Positions 46,881 to 55,693 of a DNA stretch of 64,000 nucleotides are shown piece after piece (position 1 is the first letter of the stretch; each line of letters opens with the position of its first letter). Both the position numbers and the translations under genes were made by a program. Source of the stretch: Methylobacterium sp. J-078 (lineage in GTDB: Bacteria > Pseudomonadota > Alphaproteobacteria > Rhizobiales > Beijerinckiaceae); contig NZ_JAKSYI010000057.1 of NCBI RefSeq assembly GCF_022829285.1, positions 26,033-90,032 of the forward strand, given 5' to 3'. The notes below the pieces were generated by a model. The model searched no databases and was not told the DNA's origin. It saw nothing but the letters and a program-made list of their open reading frames with translations.

Positions 46881-47327
46881 ATGCCTCGCCTGCTCGAATT
46901 GCTGCGCTGGAAACTCCAGGTGATTTTTGCGTGGAAGCCAACACGTGCTCAATTGCTTCCCCTAGTCCTGGGGGTTTTCGCCATAGCGGGTTGGGGAGCC
47001 TACGCGAACAAAGCGTCAGCCAACCGCAATCTTGCGGCTGAGGTCAGCCTGTTTCAGACGGAAAGAAACGGGTTTGTAAGCCGCCAAAAAGAGCTGGTGC
47101 TGGCAAACATCGACCTTACCCGTGAGTGGCAAGCCAAACTCGCCTCCGCACGCGAGGAGCTCGGCCAAGCGGTTGCGGCCCGCGACACGGTCAAGGGTCA
47201 GCTTGGCATTTCACAGCGCGAGCTTGTCGCCTCGAAGAAGCGCCTCGATCAGGCTCGTGAACGTGTAACGGAGACGGGAAGCATCAAACCCGCTGAGCCT
47301 TCGAAGAAGGCCGTGAGTAAGCCATAG
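46881..47327 (+). CDS. membrane-anchored coiled-coil protein, 148 aa
   Basis: One membrane helix near residues 22-45 (LLPLVLGVFAIAGWGAYA) and then about 85 residues of heptad-rich coiled coil (LTREWQAKLASAREELGQAV, GQLGISQRELVASKKRLDQA). GACAGGAGACAG lies about 12 bp before the ATG. Layout resembles small spanin-like or structural island proteins; no family identified. Confidence 0.55.
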   Translation: MPRLLELLRWKLQVIFAWKPTRAQLLPLVLGVFAIAGWGAYANKASANRNLAAEVSLFQTERNGFVSRQKELVLANIDLTREWQAKLASAREELGQAVAARDTVKGQLGISQRELVASKKRLDQARERVTETGSIKPAEPSKKAVSKP

Positions 47328-47424
47328 AGGCGCCCGGCGGTTCGACCCTCGGTGTCATGAAGCCGAGCTACGCTAGTTTCCTTGGGGACTCAGCTCAAGG
47401 AGGTCTGGCTAGGAGGCCGTGACC

Positions 47425-48396
47425 GTGTCTTGCTCCCTCTACGATTCGCAGCCTCTGATGGTTGAGTGCTGGCGGGGCTTAGGACTGGACGCGACATTAG
47501 TGACCGAAGCTCTCGACAGCATTGCGAGCGTGCTGGAGGGCACCGGTGAGTACCGGGTGCTTCGTCGTGTGCCGCCATTTGCCGAGGGCGTTGATCCGCC
47601 AAACGAGCCGACGTTCATCGGACTGATTCTCGACACGGAGACGACCGGTATCGATCCCGCACGCGACGAAGTGATCGAGCTTGGCATCATCAAGTTCGAG
47701 TACGGCGCAAGCGGCCGCATCTACCGCGTGATCGAAACGCTCAATCAGCTCCATCAGCCGAGCAAACCGATCCCACCCGAGGTTACGCGCCTGACCGGCA
47801 TCACGGATGCCGACGTAGCTGGCCAGCGCATCGATGATGCGGCTGTCAGCGCGATGGCCGCTGATGCCGCAGTGGTGATCGCTCACAATGCCAGCTTCGA
47901 CCGCCAGATGTGCGAAGGCCGTTGGCCGATCTTCATCGAGAAGAACTGGGCTTGTTCCTGCCATCAGGTGCCCTGGCGCGACGAGGGCCACGAAGGCATG
48001 AAGCTCGGCTACCTGCTGACCGATTACGGCTTCTTTCATAACGGTCATCGCGCCCTCGACGATTGCCATGCCCTCCTGGCGCTGTTGGCAGCCCCGCTGA
48101 GGACCTCTGGTCGCCTTGCCCTGTCGTGCCTGCTCGAAACTGCCCGCAGGCCCACGGTGCGCATCTGGGCCGCAGGTTCACCCATCACCACGAAGGACGT
48201 GCTGAAAGCCCGCAGCTATCGCTGGAGCGGTCGGCGTCGGTGCTGGTACATCGATGTTGATGAGGGCCAACTCGAGATCGAGCGCACCTTTCTCAACCAA
48301 GAGATTTTCCAGCGCGAGTTCCAGGACCTGCCGACAGATCGGATCACGGCGCGGGATCGGTTTTCCGCCCGGACGAACCCCGAAGCCTTGGGGTGA
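47425..48396 (+). CDS. DEDD-family 3'-5' exonuclease (DnaQ-like)
   Basis: 323 aa. Exo I LILDTETTGIDP (Asp70, Glu72), Exo II AHNASFDRQ, and Exo III with GHRALDDCHALLALL give a DEDDh exonuclease. About 65 residues precede the domain. A C-terminal module with RSYRWSGRRRCWYIDVDE resembles an add-on found in other stand-alone DnaQ-like proteins. GTG 47425 sits eight bases after AGGAGG; GTG 47419 is too close to it. Role could be DNA repair or phage defence. Confidence 0.85.
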   Translation: MSCSLYDSQPLMVECWRGLGLDATLVTEALDSIASVLEGTGEYRVLRRVPPFAEGVDPPNEPTFIGLILDTETTGIDPARDEVIELGIIKFEYGASGRIYRVIETLNQLHQPSKPIPPEVTRLTGITDADVAGQRIDDAAVSAMAADAAVVIAHNASFDRQMCEGRWPIFIEKNWACSCHQVPWRDEGHEGMKLGYLLTDYGFFHNGHRALDDCHALLALLAAPLRTSGRLALSCLLETARRPTVRIWAAGSPITTKDVLKARSYRWSGRRRCWYIDVDEGQLEIERTFLNQEIFQREFQDLPTDRITARDRFSARTNPEALG

Positions 48397-48445
48397 GATT
48401 CTGAGCTAAGCCTGGGCACATTTAAGCGTCGCAGCGTGCCACCGG

Positions 48446-48898
48446 CTACCGATATGCGATGGAACCGTTGGCGCGTTCCATCTCGAAGCGATGGTGTCGG
48501 CGACCCAAGCTATCGATCTGTGTATCCTCATCGACCACCGAAAAGCCCCGTGCTTTGTAGAATTGCAAAGCTAAAACGTTTTCTGCGAAGACGTGGAGCC
48601 CGAAGCGTTCATGACGATCCTGTGTCGCTTGCAGCAGAGCTGATCCAACACCGATGCCGGTACGACCTACGTACAACGCGGGAATGTAACCCACATCATC
48701 TACGGTGATGAAGCCGATCACCACGCCGTCGAGTTCAGCAAGCAGAGTTTCAGAGTGACCCAGCAGAAGCTTCAGATGCTGACGCCCCTCGGTCTGCTCA
48801 CTGTGTTCTAGGAACGAATGAGAGACGGGGAAGGTCTGGTCGAAGACTGCGAGCACCGAATTTTCGTCAGTTTCGCACCTGTAGGGACGTATGTGCAT
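48446..48898 (-). CDS. GNAT-family N-acetyltransferase
   Basis: 150 aa with acetyl-CoA binding segment YVGRTGIGVGSALLQATQ (R-x-x-G-x-G), preceded by strand DGVVIGFITVDD, and the C-terminal NVLALQFYKARGFSVVDED signature. Cytoplasmic; substrate unknown. ATG 48898 begins the family N-terminus (MHIRPYRCETDEN). Confidence 0.88.
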   Translation of the reverse strand: MHIRPYRCETDENSVLAVFDQTFPVSHSFLEHSEQTEGRQHLKLLLGHSETLLAELDGVVIGFITVDDVGYIPALYVGRTGIGVGSALLQATQDRHERFGLHVFAENVLALQFYKARGFSVVDEDTQIDSLGRRHHRFEMERANGSIAYR

Positions 48899-49062
48899 TG
48901 CCTGTAGGTAGCCTCCTGGATGGACAGCTGTAGCGCCCGGGCCGGCGAAAGTCCGTGCTTCATGCGAGAAACTCGGTACACGATGTATCGGAAAAGGAGC
49001 TACCAGAGGGGTGGACGGCCAAGTACGCCGTTTATGCAGCAGGGAGGCAGGCAAAATTGCCG

Positions 49063-49326
49063 ATGTCAGGGACCAACGATTATCTCCGGGCGCTTCTCGA
49101 TCAGGCGGCTGCAGAGGAAGATTTCCTCCACCGGCTGCGCCGCGCGGAGGTCTTTCCGCCGAGCGATCTCGCTGCCCCAGCTGCGTCATTTCCCGCCTTG
49201 TCGCTGATGATCACGAATCAGCAACGCGCAGAGTTGCGTGAGCTTGGCTTCTCGGATGAAGCCGTTCGGCAGATGACCCCCGCGGAGGCGCACGCGCAGC
49301 TTGGCCTACGCAACTCGAGCTTCTGA
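49063..49326 (+). CDS. small hypothetical protein, 87 aa
   Basis: Begins MSGTNDYLRALLDQAAAEED and ends with QRAELRELGFSDEAVRQMTP and HAQLGLR, a helix pair resembling UBA-like ends seen on many small rhizobial plasmid proteins. An earlier start at 48955 would add 36 residues of less likely sequence. Function unknown. Confidence 0.5.
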   Translation: MSGTNDYLRALLDQAAAEEDFLHRLRRAEVFPPSDLAAPAASFPALSLMITNQQRAELRELGFSDEAVRQMTPAEAHAQLGLRNSSF

Positions 49327-49334
49327 CCACGATT

Positions 49335-49505
49335 TCACCGGTCCATCCTCCTGAGAATGGCTGTCCGGCCGACCATTCGCCGCCGTGCAAGCTTGGCAAG
49401 CGCGGTAGCAATCTCAGCTTCTGTCACGTCGTCGGAGTCATTGTGACCACTATGCCGCGCCAGCATGGCCTTTGCTCGCAATGGCGCAGTTGGGTTGCCG
49501 CCCAC
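49335..49505 (-). CDS. possible 56-aa protein or remnant
   Basis: From GTG 49505 the minus strand reads GGNPTAPLRAKAMLARHSGH, then DVTEAEIATALAKLARRRMV and RTAILRRMDR before TGA. Composition is coding-like and helical. It starts only 25 bp from the palindromic element at 49530, so it may be the 3' part of a gene cut by that element. Convergent with the upstream small gene. Confidence 0.4.
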   Translation of the reverse strand: MGGNPTAPLRAKAMLARHSGHNDSDDVTEAEIATALAKLARRRMVGRTAILRRMDR

Positions 49506-49529
49506 ACGAAATCACCCCAGTCCGGTCTT

Positions 49530-49675
49530 AGTGTCTGTCCGGAAACCTGCCTTTGGAATCATTGTGTTTTTCGGAACGCACAGACGCCGTTTTTAGAATT
49601 CCCCCTGTGAGGCTCCGCAATTCGCTCCGTCTGGAAACGTCGATTCCGCTTTTGAAATGTTTCCGGACAGACACT
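49530..49675. mobile_element. MITE-like element with 17-bp perfect terminal inverted repeats
   Basis: AGTGTCTGTCCGGAAAC at 49530-49546 is exactly inverted at 49659-49675. The 112 bp between have no gene. Size, perfect ends and position between coding regions fit a miniature inverted-repeat element or the footprint of a recombinase. No target duplication is obvious. Confidence 0.6.
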
Positions 49676-49736
49676 TCGGATCGTGGGTAAGTGGCAGCCT
49701 GATGTATCGGCTTAGCGACGAGAAGGGGCTGTGCGG

Positions 49737-50627
49737 ATGCCGATCAGCAGAAAGGACCTCACGGGCGCGAGCTCGCCGGAGGCGCTCGTCAAGCGCATCC
49801 TACAGGCTGAACCCGAACTTACGGTGCCCGTGCCGATCCAGGACCTATGCGAGCGCCTCGGGATCCTCAGAATTGAGGACCTCAGCACTGACGAATTCGA
49901 GGGCGGCCTCGTTACCGACGCGAAGCGGTCAGAAGGCACCATCCAAGCCAAGCGCGGGGGCGAATTGCGTCGCCGCTTCACCATCGCGCACGAACTCGGC
50001 CACTTCCTGATGGCGCACCACGTCCCGGATCAGCCCGGCCAGTTCCTGTGCAAGAGTTCTGACCTACTGCGCGTTACCGCGAAGGACGGCGACAGGCGGC
50101 AGCGCATGGAGGTCGAGGCCAACCGCTTCGCCGGTCTCGTGCTGATGCCCCCGCACCTACTACGTGCGGCTATGTCAGCGTTTCGCGAGCCCGATCTGCA
50201 GCACGTTCTTGCGCTCGCGCGCGACTTCGCGGTCGGTAAGGAGGTGGCGGCTCGGGCCTACGTGCAGTACCACCCCGAGCGGATCGCCATCGTCGTGGCG
50301 GGGAACGGCCGGGTGCAGCGGTGCTACCGCAGCCTCTCCTTTCCGGACATCATCTGCGCGGTCGGCAGCCCGGTCCCGACACGCTCGCGCTATCACAGCA
50401 GTTCGCATCGGCCGAACATTGCCAGCGACATCGCCGCGTGCAGTCCCGATCTCTGGATCGATGTGAAGCGCGACCTTCGCGCGCCGTTTCTCTACGAGCA
50501 GGTGTACCTACAGCAGAACGGTTTCGCGATGATCCTGCTGCGTCTGGAACCTGTCCCGGAGGAAAGCGCGGATGAGCGCAGGCAAGAGGAAGGATGGCGC
50601 TACCGCTTCCACTCCGGGCGACGGTAG
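49737..50627 (+). CDS. ImmA/IrrE-type metallopeptidase
   Basis: 296 aa. Zinc motif HELGH at residues 85-89 in RRFTIAHELGHFLMAHH, third ligand probably Glu127 in MEVEANRFAGLVLMP, all typical of the ImmA/IrrE (M78) family that cleaves HTH repressors. The C-terminal ~120 residues are less conserved and may sense a signal. GAAGGGG lies eight bases before ATG 49737. Usually an HTH repressor gene lies adjacent; none is visible here. Confidence 0.85.
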   Translation: MPISRKDLTGASSPEALVKRILQAEPELTVPVPIQDLCERLGILRIEDLSTDEFEGGLVTDAKRSEGTIQAKRGGELRRRFTIAHELGHFLMAHHVPDQPGQFLCKSSDLLRVTAKDGDRRQRMEVEANRFAGLVLMPPHLLRAAMSAFREPDLQHVLALARDFAVGKEVAARAYVQYHPERIAIVVAGNGRVQRCYRSLSFPDIICAVGSPVPTRSRYHSSSHRPNIASDIAACSPDLWIDVKRDLRAPFLYEQVYLQQNGFAMILLRLEPVPEESADERRQEEGWRYRFHSGRR

Positions 50628-50769
50628 GCAACACTTATGAAGAATTGAGTTGCCGAGTTTAGCTACGATTTTGGCCTCAATAATATTTCGGGATCGAACG
50701 AACCAATGTGCCATGTCAGTATGGCTTGTGCCCCAATGGCACGGGCAGGCAATGGCGCGGACGAAAGTG

Positions 50770-51828
50770 CTAACCGCCTGAAACACCTGGACCGCCCTCT
50801 GGGGCGGTCTTAGCTTGCGCTGCGGCTGTCTGTGCATCAGCCCGCAGCATGTTGCCGAGTTTCTCAACGAGGTCGACGCAGCACCTCACCGCCGCGGCCT
50901 GAATCACCAGGCGCTGACCCTCTCGGTATGAGGCATCCCCACTCTTGACGACGTAATCAGCGTCAACCAGCCCATCTTTGTGCGCCAGCAAGTGCCTCTG
51001 CTGGAAATACCGGCCCAGCTCGGTCAGATCATCGGCGCCGAGATGCTGCTCGTACGTGGTGCCGTAAGCCTGGTGCCAGAGCCGGCTGCCCTCCTCCAAG
51101 TTCTGGAAGGCGTTCCGCCGTGCCTTCGGCGCCGCCGGATTGGCAGTAAACAGAGCTTCGGCGAAACGCTGGAACGCCGTCACCGCGCTCTGCAGGCCGC
51201 CTTCGATTAAAGAACGTGCGGCGTGTTCGGCGGCATCTCGGTCGGGAATAGCTACCTTTAGTGTGGGAACTACATCCAGGGACGCCCGGATCTTGTCGAG
51301 GGACTGGCTGAACATATGGTCGGCAGCGTTATGGCCGCACGATGGGCAGAAGTATGCTGAACCGATCACGCTGTAGCGGCAATTACATTTCTCACAGCTG
51401 ATTTTAAGCCGCATTGGTTCGGTGGCCGTCAACGGCAACTGCACGGGTTCCGGGGTTCCAGCTACCTGCATTGTGATGCTCACTAACTGGTTCGGCCGCT
51501 GCCGCCGGTTCCAGTCGTTAGCGTCCTGACGCATCGCCTGATCGAACCCGTCCGTGAGTTGGTTGAACGCAGCCTGCTTGGCCCATTCCACCTGCTCGGT
51601 TGTCAGCCAGTCCTGCGCCGGTGCTGCATGTCCGCAAGAGGGACAGAAGACTTCCTCGTCGCGGACGATGTCCGACCAATCCTGCTCATGAACCTTGAAG
51701 CCGAACCGGCACGGGTCGTTGGGGCATTCCTTGTCGAGATAGCCGTCCGCGTCAGCCTGGCATTCCAGATTCACGCTGACCTGCTGGCCATCTAACTTGC
51801 CTAGAAACTTCAGAAGCTCATCGAACAT
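50770..51828 (-). CDS. two zinc ribbons plus RxxxxH (HEPN-like) C-terminus
   Basis: 352 aa. Two treble-clef/ribbon-like cysteine sets: C35-x4-C40 with C62-x2-C65 (FCPSCGH) and C145-x2-C148 with C161-x2-C164 (FCPSCGH). After a helical stretch, YFQQRHLLAHKDGLVDADYV contains R278-x4-H283, the HEPN RNase signature, in a helix-rich region. ATG 51828 has GGGAGG upstream. HEPN is inferred from the motif and helices only. It is divergent from the GHKL-nuclease gene, suggesting a functional pair. Confidence 0.6.
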   Translation of the reverse strand: MFDELLKFLGKLDGQQVSVNLECQADADGYLDKECPNDPCRFGFKVHEQDWSDIVRDEEVFCPSCGHAAPAQDWLTTEQVEWAKQAAFNQLTDGFDQAMRQDANDWNRRQRPNQLVSITMQVAGTPEPVQLPLTATEPMRLKISCEKCNCRYSVIGSAYFCPSCGHNAADHMFSQSLDKIRASLDVVPTLKVAIPDRDAAEHAARSLIEGGLQSAVTAFQRFAEALFTANPAAPKARRNAFQNLEEGSRLWHQAYGTTYEQHLGADDLTELGRYFQQRHLLAHKDGLVDADYVVKSGDASYREGQRLVIQAAAVRCCVDLVEKLGNMLRADAQTAAAQAKTAPEGGPGVSGG

Positions 51829-52223
51829 GATGCCTCCCCCCACCGCGAGTCCCGAGCCAAACCTAGCCTCGCGGCGATAGGAACAGACGCCGAACAGGGG
51901 GTTGGGGAGGGGTATCTCTTAGCGTGCTCCTCACGGCTATCAGTGCACGGAAAACTGTGTTTGAAGGGCTATCGGCTTTGCAGTGTTTTGAGGCACTGCT
52001 ACTCAAAGCTCGAACTGTGCGGGCCAATGCCGATATAATTTGCGGAACTATTTGCAGCAAAAATTACCCCGTGCGTTGTCGCACCCGATAAGGCTGATGC
52101 GTCAACCTATTCCCGCAAATCTGAGGTTGGGCGGCATGTAGCCTATCACCCGCACCAGAGCATGCCTATAAAGGCAAGCGTGGCCAATCGAGCATCAGAC
52201 CCGAGCGGCACCGGGGGCAGGAC
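51829..52223. other. 395-bp divergent promoter region
   Basis: A/T-rich sequence (for example GATATAATTTGCGGAACTAT near 52030) likely carries promoters for both flanking genes. A short hairpin GTGCG...CGCAC is at about 52072. No gene seen. Confidence 0.45.
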
Positions 52224-54197
52224 GTGGCAAACCTCGAAAGCGATATCATCGGCCGTGTGAACCGGCTGGCTCTACGGCCAACGGAAAAAAACGCCCTGCT
52301 GCCACTCATGGAAGCGGTCAGCAATTCGGTCCATTCGATCACGGACCTGTACGACGCTGAGGCGCGCACTAAGGGCCGGATTTATTTGCGTGTGGTCAGG
52401 CTGGGGGATGATCCAGCTGGCCGTGTGATCGGCTTCGATATCGAGGATAACGGCATAGGCTTCACGGACGACAATTTCCGCTCGTTCCGAACGCCCGACT
52501 CCCGGTGGAAGGAGACACGTGGCGGCAAAGGCGTTGGTCGCCTGGCCTGGCTAAAGGTGTTCGACCGGATCACCGTTGACAGCACCTTTCAGGGTAAATC
52601 GGGCTGGGAGCGCCGCGCCTTCGATTTCCGGCTATCGGAGCAGGATCAGATCCTTGAGCGGGAAAGCCACACGGTGGAGCCCGCGCATCGGACCATCATC
52701 AGCTTCAGGGGCCTGAAAACGCCTTTTGAGAACCGCTGCCCGGTCAAGCTGGGCGTCATTGAAAACCGGATCGCAGCGCACTTCGTCCCACTGTTCGTTG
52801 CTGGCAATGCGCCCAAGGTGACGGTCGAGGATGACGGCATAACCGAGATTGAGACGGTGTTCAGCGAGAGCATCGTTGACCACGAGACGACGACCATAAC
52901 TATAGGCGAAGGGGACGACGCCTTTCCCCTCACCGTCTGGTCGCTCAAGTGCGACAAGCGCATGCGGTTCGAGCCGCCAGCCTTCAACTTCGCTTTCATC
53001 GCGGGCGATAGCAGGTCGGTCATCGACTATGCCATTGACGAACAGCTGGGCCTCAAGGCGCTCGACCGAGAGCATGTCTACATCGCCTGCGCGTCCAGCC
53101 CGTACCTCGATACGAAGGTCAACAGCGAGCGCACCGCGTTCACCCTCGATCCATCCGAGGTGGACGAAATCAAGCGCGGGATCGCACAGGCCGCTCGCCA
53201 TTACCTGCGCCCCTACATCGAGGAGGCCATCGCCCGGAAGGTCGAAACGACAAGGGATCTGATTTCGGAAAACCCGCAGTTCCTGTATCTGGCCGACGAC
53301 CTGGAAAATTTCGCTGAGGGCCTGCAGCCTAATTCATATGGGAAGGAGGAAATTTTCCTAGAAATGTCCCGCGCGCGGTTTCGCAGGCAGAAGAAGTTCG
53401 TCGCCGTCGAAAAGTCGATCAAGACCGGCGAGCTACTGAAGGGCCCTCTAACTGAAAAGGTCGAAGAATATACCGGATATATCGCCGACGAAAAGCGGGG
53501 CGCTCTAGCTGAGTATGTAACACGTCGTAAGGCAGTCCTTGATCTGTTTGAAACGCTGCTGGAATACGACGACACGGGCAAGGAGACGTATAGCAAGGAG
53601 GATGCGCTTCACCAGCTGTTCTGCCCTATGCGCATCGACTCTAAGGGCCTGACGATTGACGATCATAATCTGTGGCTGCTGGATGATCGTCTGGCATTTT
53701 TTAACTTCTTCGCTTCCGATGAGCGGCTGTCGAATTATACGACCCTCGATAGCGACGAAAGGCCGGACTTGGCCTTTTTCTACAACTCCTGCGTGGCATG
53801 GAGGGAGCGCGAGGACACCGACACCATCGTGATTGTCGAGTTCAAGCGCCCGATGCGGGAGGACTACAACAAAGGCAAGGACCCGATTCAGCAGGTGCTT
53901 TCGTATGTGAAGCGCCTCAAGGACACATCTGGCGAGGTCGATATCCGCGGGCGGTCGATCCGGGGCATCCGGCCAAGTACGTCGTTCCATTGCTATGTCG
54001 TGGCGGACATCACCCCGCAGTTGGAGGAACGGATTATCGGCCGCTTTGAAAAAACCCCAGATGGCGAGGGTTATTTCGGCTACACGACAAATCCAGCTGC
54101 CTTCGTGGAAATCGTGCCGTTCGGCAAGGTTATGCAGGACGCGCGACTGCGGAACGCGATCTTCTTCCAGAAGCTCGGGATCACGAACACCGGCTGA
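52224..54197 (+). CDS. GHKL (HSP90/MORC-like) ATPase fused to PD-(D/E)xK nuclease
   Basis: 657 aa. The GHKL fold has Glu30/Asn34 (LMEAVSNSVHSI), the DNGIGF box (residues 75-80) and the lid RGGKGVGR (99-106), as in MutL/HSP90/MORC ATPases. The middle is a transducer-like and helical region (about 190-480). Near the C-terminus, ERPDLAFFYN (Asp515) and IVIVEFKRP (Glu539-x-Lys541) form a PD-(D/E)xK nuclease site. ATP-driven clamping coupled to DNA cutting is the likely mode. Paralogous architectures occur in restriction-like and anti-phage systems. Its HEPN-type neighbours support defence. Confidence 0.82.
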   Translation: MANLESDIIGRVNRLALRPTEKNALLPLMEAVSNSVHSITDLYDAEARTKGRIYLRVVRLGDDPAGRVIGFDIEDNGIGFTDDNFRSFRTPDSRWKETRGGKGVGRLAWLKVFDRITVDSTFQGKSGWERRAFDFRLSEQDQILERESHTVEPAHRTIISFRGLKTPFENRCPVKLGVIENRIAAHFVPLFVAGNAPKVTVEDDGITEIETVFSESIVDHETTTITIGEGDDAFPLTVWSLKCDKRMRFEPPAFNFAFIAGDSRSVIDYAIDEQLGLKALDREHVYIACASSPYLDTKVNSERTAFTLDPSEVDEIKRGIAQAARHYLRPYIEEAIARKVETTRDLISENPQFLYLADDLENFAEGLQPNSYGKEEIFLEMSRARFRRQKKFVAVEKSIKTGELLKGPLTEKVEEYTGYIADEKRGALAEYVTRRKAVLDLFETLLEYDDTGKETYSKEDALHQLFCPMRIDSKGLTIDDHNLWLLDDRLAFFNFFASDERLSNYTTLDSDERPDLAFFYNSCVAWREREDTDTIVIVEFKRPMREDYNKGKDPIQQVLSYVKRLKDTSGEVDIRGRSIRGIRPSTSFHCYVVADITPQLEERIIGRFEKTPDGEGYFGYTTNPAAFVEIVPFGKVMQDARLRNAIFFQKLGITNTG

Positions 54198-54240
54198 TGG
54201 CTGCTCAGGTGACGGTGATTTCGCCTCTGGCGGCCTTATC

Positions 54241-54408
54241 TTACAGGGCATGGACCATAAAGCTGCAGACCGATAAATAGATCTCCAGCCGCTCCAGCGG
54301 CTCCATCCGCTGCCGCTCCGAGCGGATCGAATAGAACGATTGCCACAGATCGTCCGCAGCAGCATCTCGTGCGAGATAGACGGGCAAACGATCCGGGGCT
54401 AAATTCAT
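54241..54408 (-). CDS. small protein, 55 aa, convergent with GHKL gene
   Basis: ATG 54408 to TAA 54241 encodes MNLAPDRLPVYLARDAAADD, then LWQSFYSIRSERQRMEPLER and LEIYLSVCSFMVHAL. Composition is protein-like and amphipathic helices are evident. No clear ribosome binding site. It lies 43 bp from the GHKL stop, on the opposite strand. Function unknown. Confidence 0.5.
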   Translation of the reverse strand: MNLAPDRLPVYLARDAAADDLWQSFYSIRSERQRMEPLERLEIYLSVCSFMVHAL

Positions 54409-54560
54409 GGTTAATGAATCATTTTAATCCTAGGCCGTCCTCATTCAGGTCGGCTTAGCAGAGGGGGGGGCGTCTCGGTTCGGGCGCCAGCGGCACGAAA
54501 CTGCTAATAACGAACTTTGGTCGGCGAGTATGGCCGCCCAGATGCAGCGGCCATTAGACC

Positions 54561-55661
54561 ATGGAATCTGGTATCTATCTGCGTGAGCTCAACAGGCAGC
54601 TCACCTACCTCTTTGCCTATGCACGCAAGCTCAACGAGATCGACACGGCAGCCGCTTTGTCGGGCGAGTTTCGCGGCGCGCAGGATGCGGGCTGGACCAC
54701 GACCATCACCGCATATGAGGTTTTCGGCGAGCTCAAGGCCCTTGCTACGAAAGGCGCGCCGCTTACGCGCCCGGAGCTCAGGCAGATCCTCTGCCTCTAT
54801 ACGCAGCTCTCCGAAGCTGGCGGGGTATACGAGGGCTTGCTCAACACCATGCACGTCGCGCAGTTAAAGGGCTACAATCTCTGGCCATTCCAGGATCTGG
54901 TAAGGGTTCGGAGGCAGCCCCACGCCATCGTCGGTCCAAACGCCAATGCGATGTTCCGAAGACTGGCACAGGTCGCCACCGAGATCGGAATGACTGGGCT
55001 TGCGCACCTCTTCGAAATCACCTTCCGCGACGACATCCGCAACGGCATCGCCCATGCCGATTACATCCTCGGTCCGGACGGCCTTCGTCTGCGAAGGAGG
55101 AATGGCGGTAACGCGATGGTGCTGCCATTCGAGGAGGTTCAAAACGCCCTGCAGATCGGCTTGTACTTTTTCGAGCTGCTCGGGCTCCAACAGCAGACAG
55201 TGGCCGAGTCGTTTCGGCCGGCCCGAAAGATTGTTGGTCGGTTCAGCGCCAACCCTCCCATGTCCTGGACGATTGAGCTGACCGAGGATGGACGTTTCTC
55301 AATCTCCAGCAACGCCCTCGCGCCTCAGGTCGACGATGCCTATGAGCGGCAGCGCCGGATCACCGACCGCCTAGGAGGCTGGATGGTCGCTGCCTACGTC
55401 ACGCAGGCCAGGCCTGTCTCTCCGATACTCATGAGCGACATTTACGCGGCGGGGTTCGACGTCCTCGTGGTCGACCTCAAGGACACGCAGCGGTTCGAAG
55501 ATCTGCTCGCTGAGGTCGAAGAGCACGGCCTATGGGATCCGCCCGCAGGCGCCGGCGAAGCGGCCTGTCTGGTGGTGACGCCGATGGGCTTCCGATGGAT
55601 CGCCACAGGTGCGGAGTTTCAAGCTTGGCTCCCCATCGTCGAGGAGATCGAAGTCGCCTAA
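54561..55661 (+). CDS. HEPN-like protein with RxxxxH motif, 366 aa
   Basis: Helix-rich N-terminal ~200 residues hold FRDDIRNGIAHADYIL, with R160-N-x3-H165, a strong form of the HEPN ribonuclease signature (the RN dipeptide is typical). The C-terminal half (about 210-366) has alternating strands and helices including ITDRLGGWMVAAYVTQARPV and IYAAGFDVLVVDLKD, family unknown. ATG 54561 is used; SD is weak. Lying after the GHKL-nuclease gene, it could be the RNase effector of the same system. Confidence 0.6.
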   Translation: MESGIYLRELNRQLTYLFAYARKLNEIDTAAALSGEFRGAQDAGWTTTITAYEVFGELKALATKGAPLTRPELRQILCLYTQLSEAGGVYEGLLNTMHVAQLKGYNLWPFQDLVRVRRQPHAIVGPNANAMFRRLAQVATEIGMTGLAHLFEITFRDDIRNGIAHADYILGPDGLRLRRRNGGNAMVLPFEEVQNALQIGLYFFELLGLQQQTVAESFRPARKIVGRFSANPPMSWTIELTEDGRFSISSNALAPQVDDAYERQRRITDRLGGWMVAAYVTQARPVSPILMSDIYAAGFDVLVVDLKDTQRFEDLLAEVEEHGLWDPPAGAGEAACLVVTPMGFRWIATGAEFQAWLPIVEEIEVA

Positions 55662-55693
55662 TCGCAGCCTGAAGCGTAGCCCTTTGCATTCAT

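Noticed and set aside
48411..48419. CCTGGGCAC, similar to the tRNA-Leu 3' end, as attR
   Set aside because: Only nine bases match and the preceding T-arm sequence is absent; chance is sufficient.
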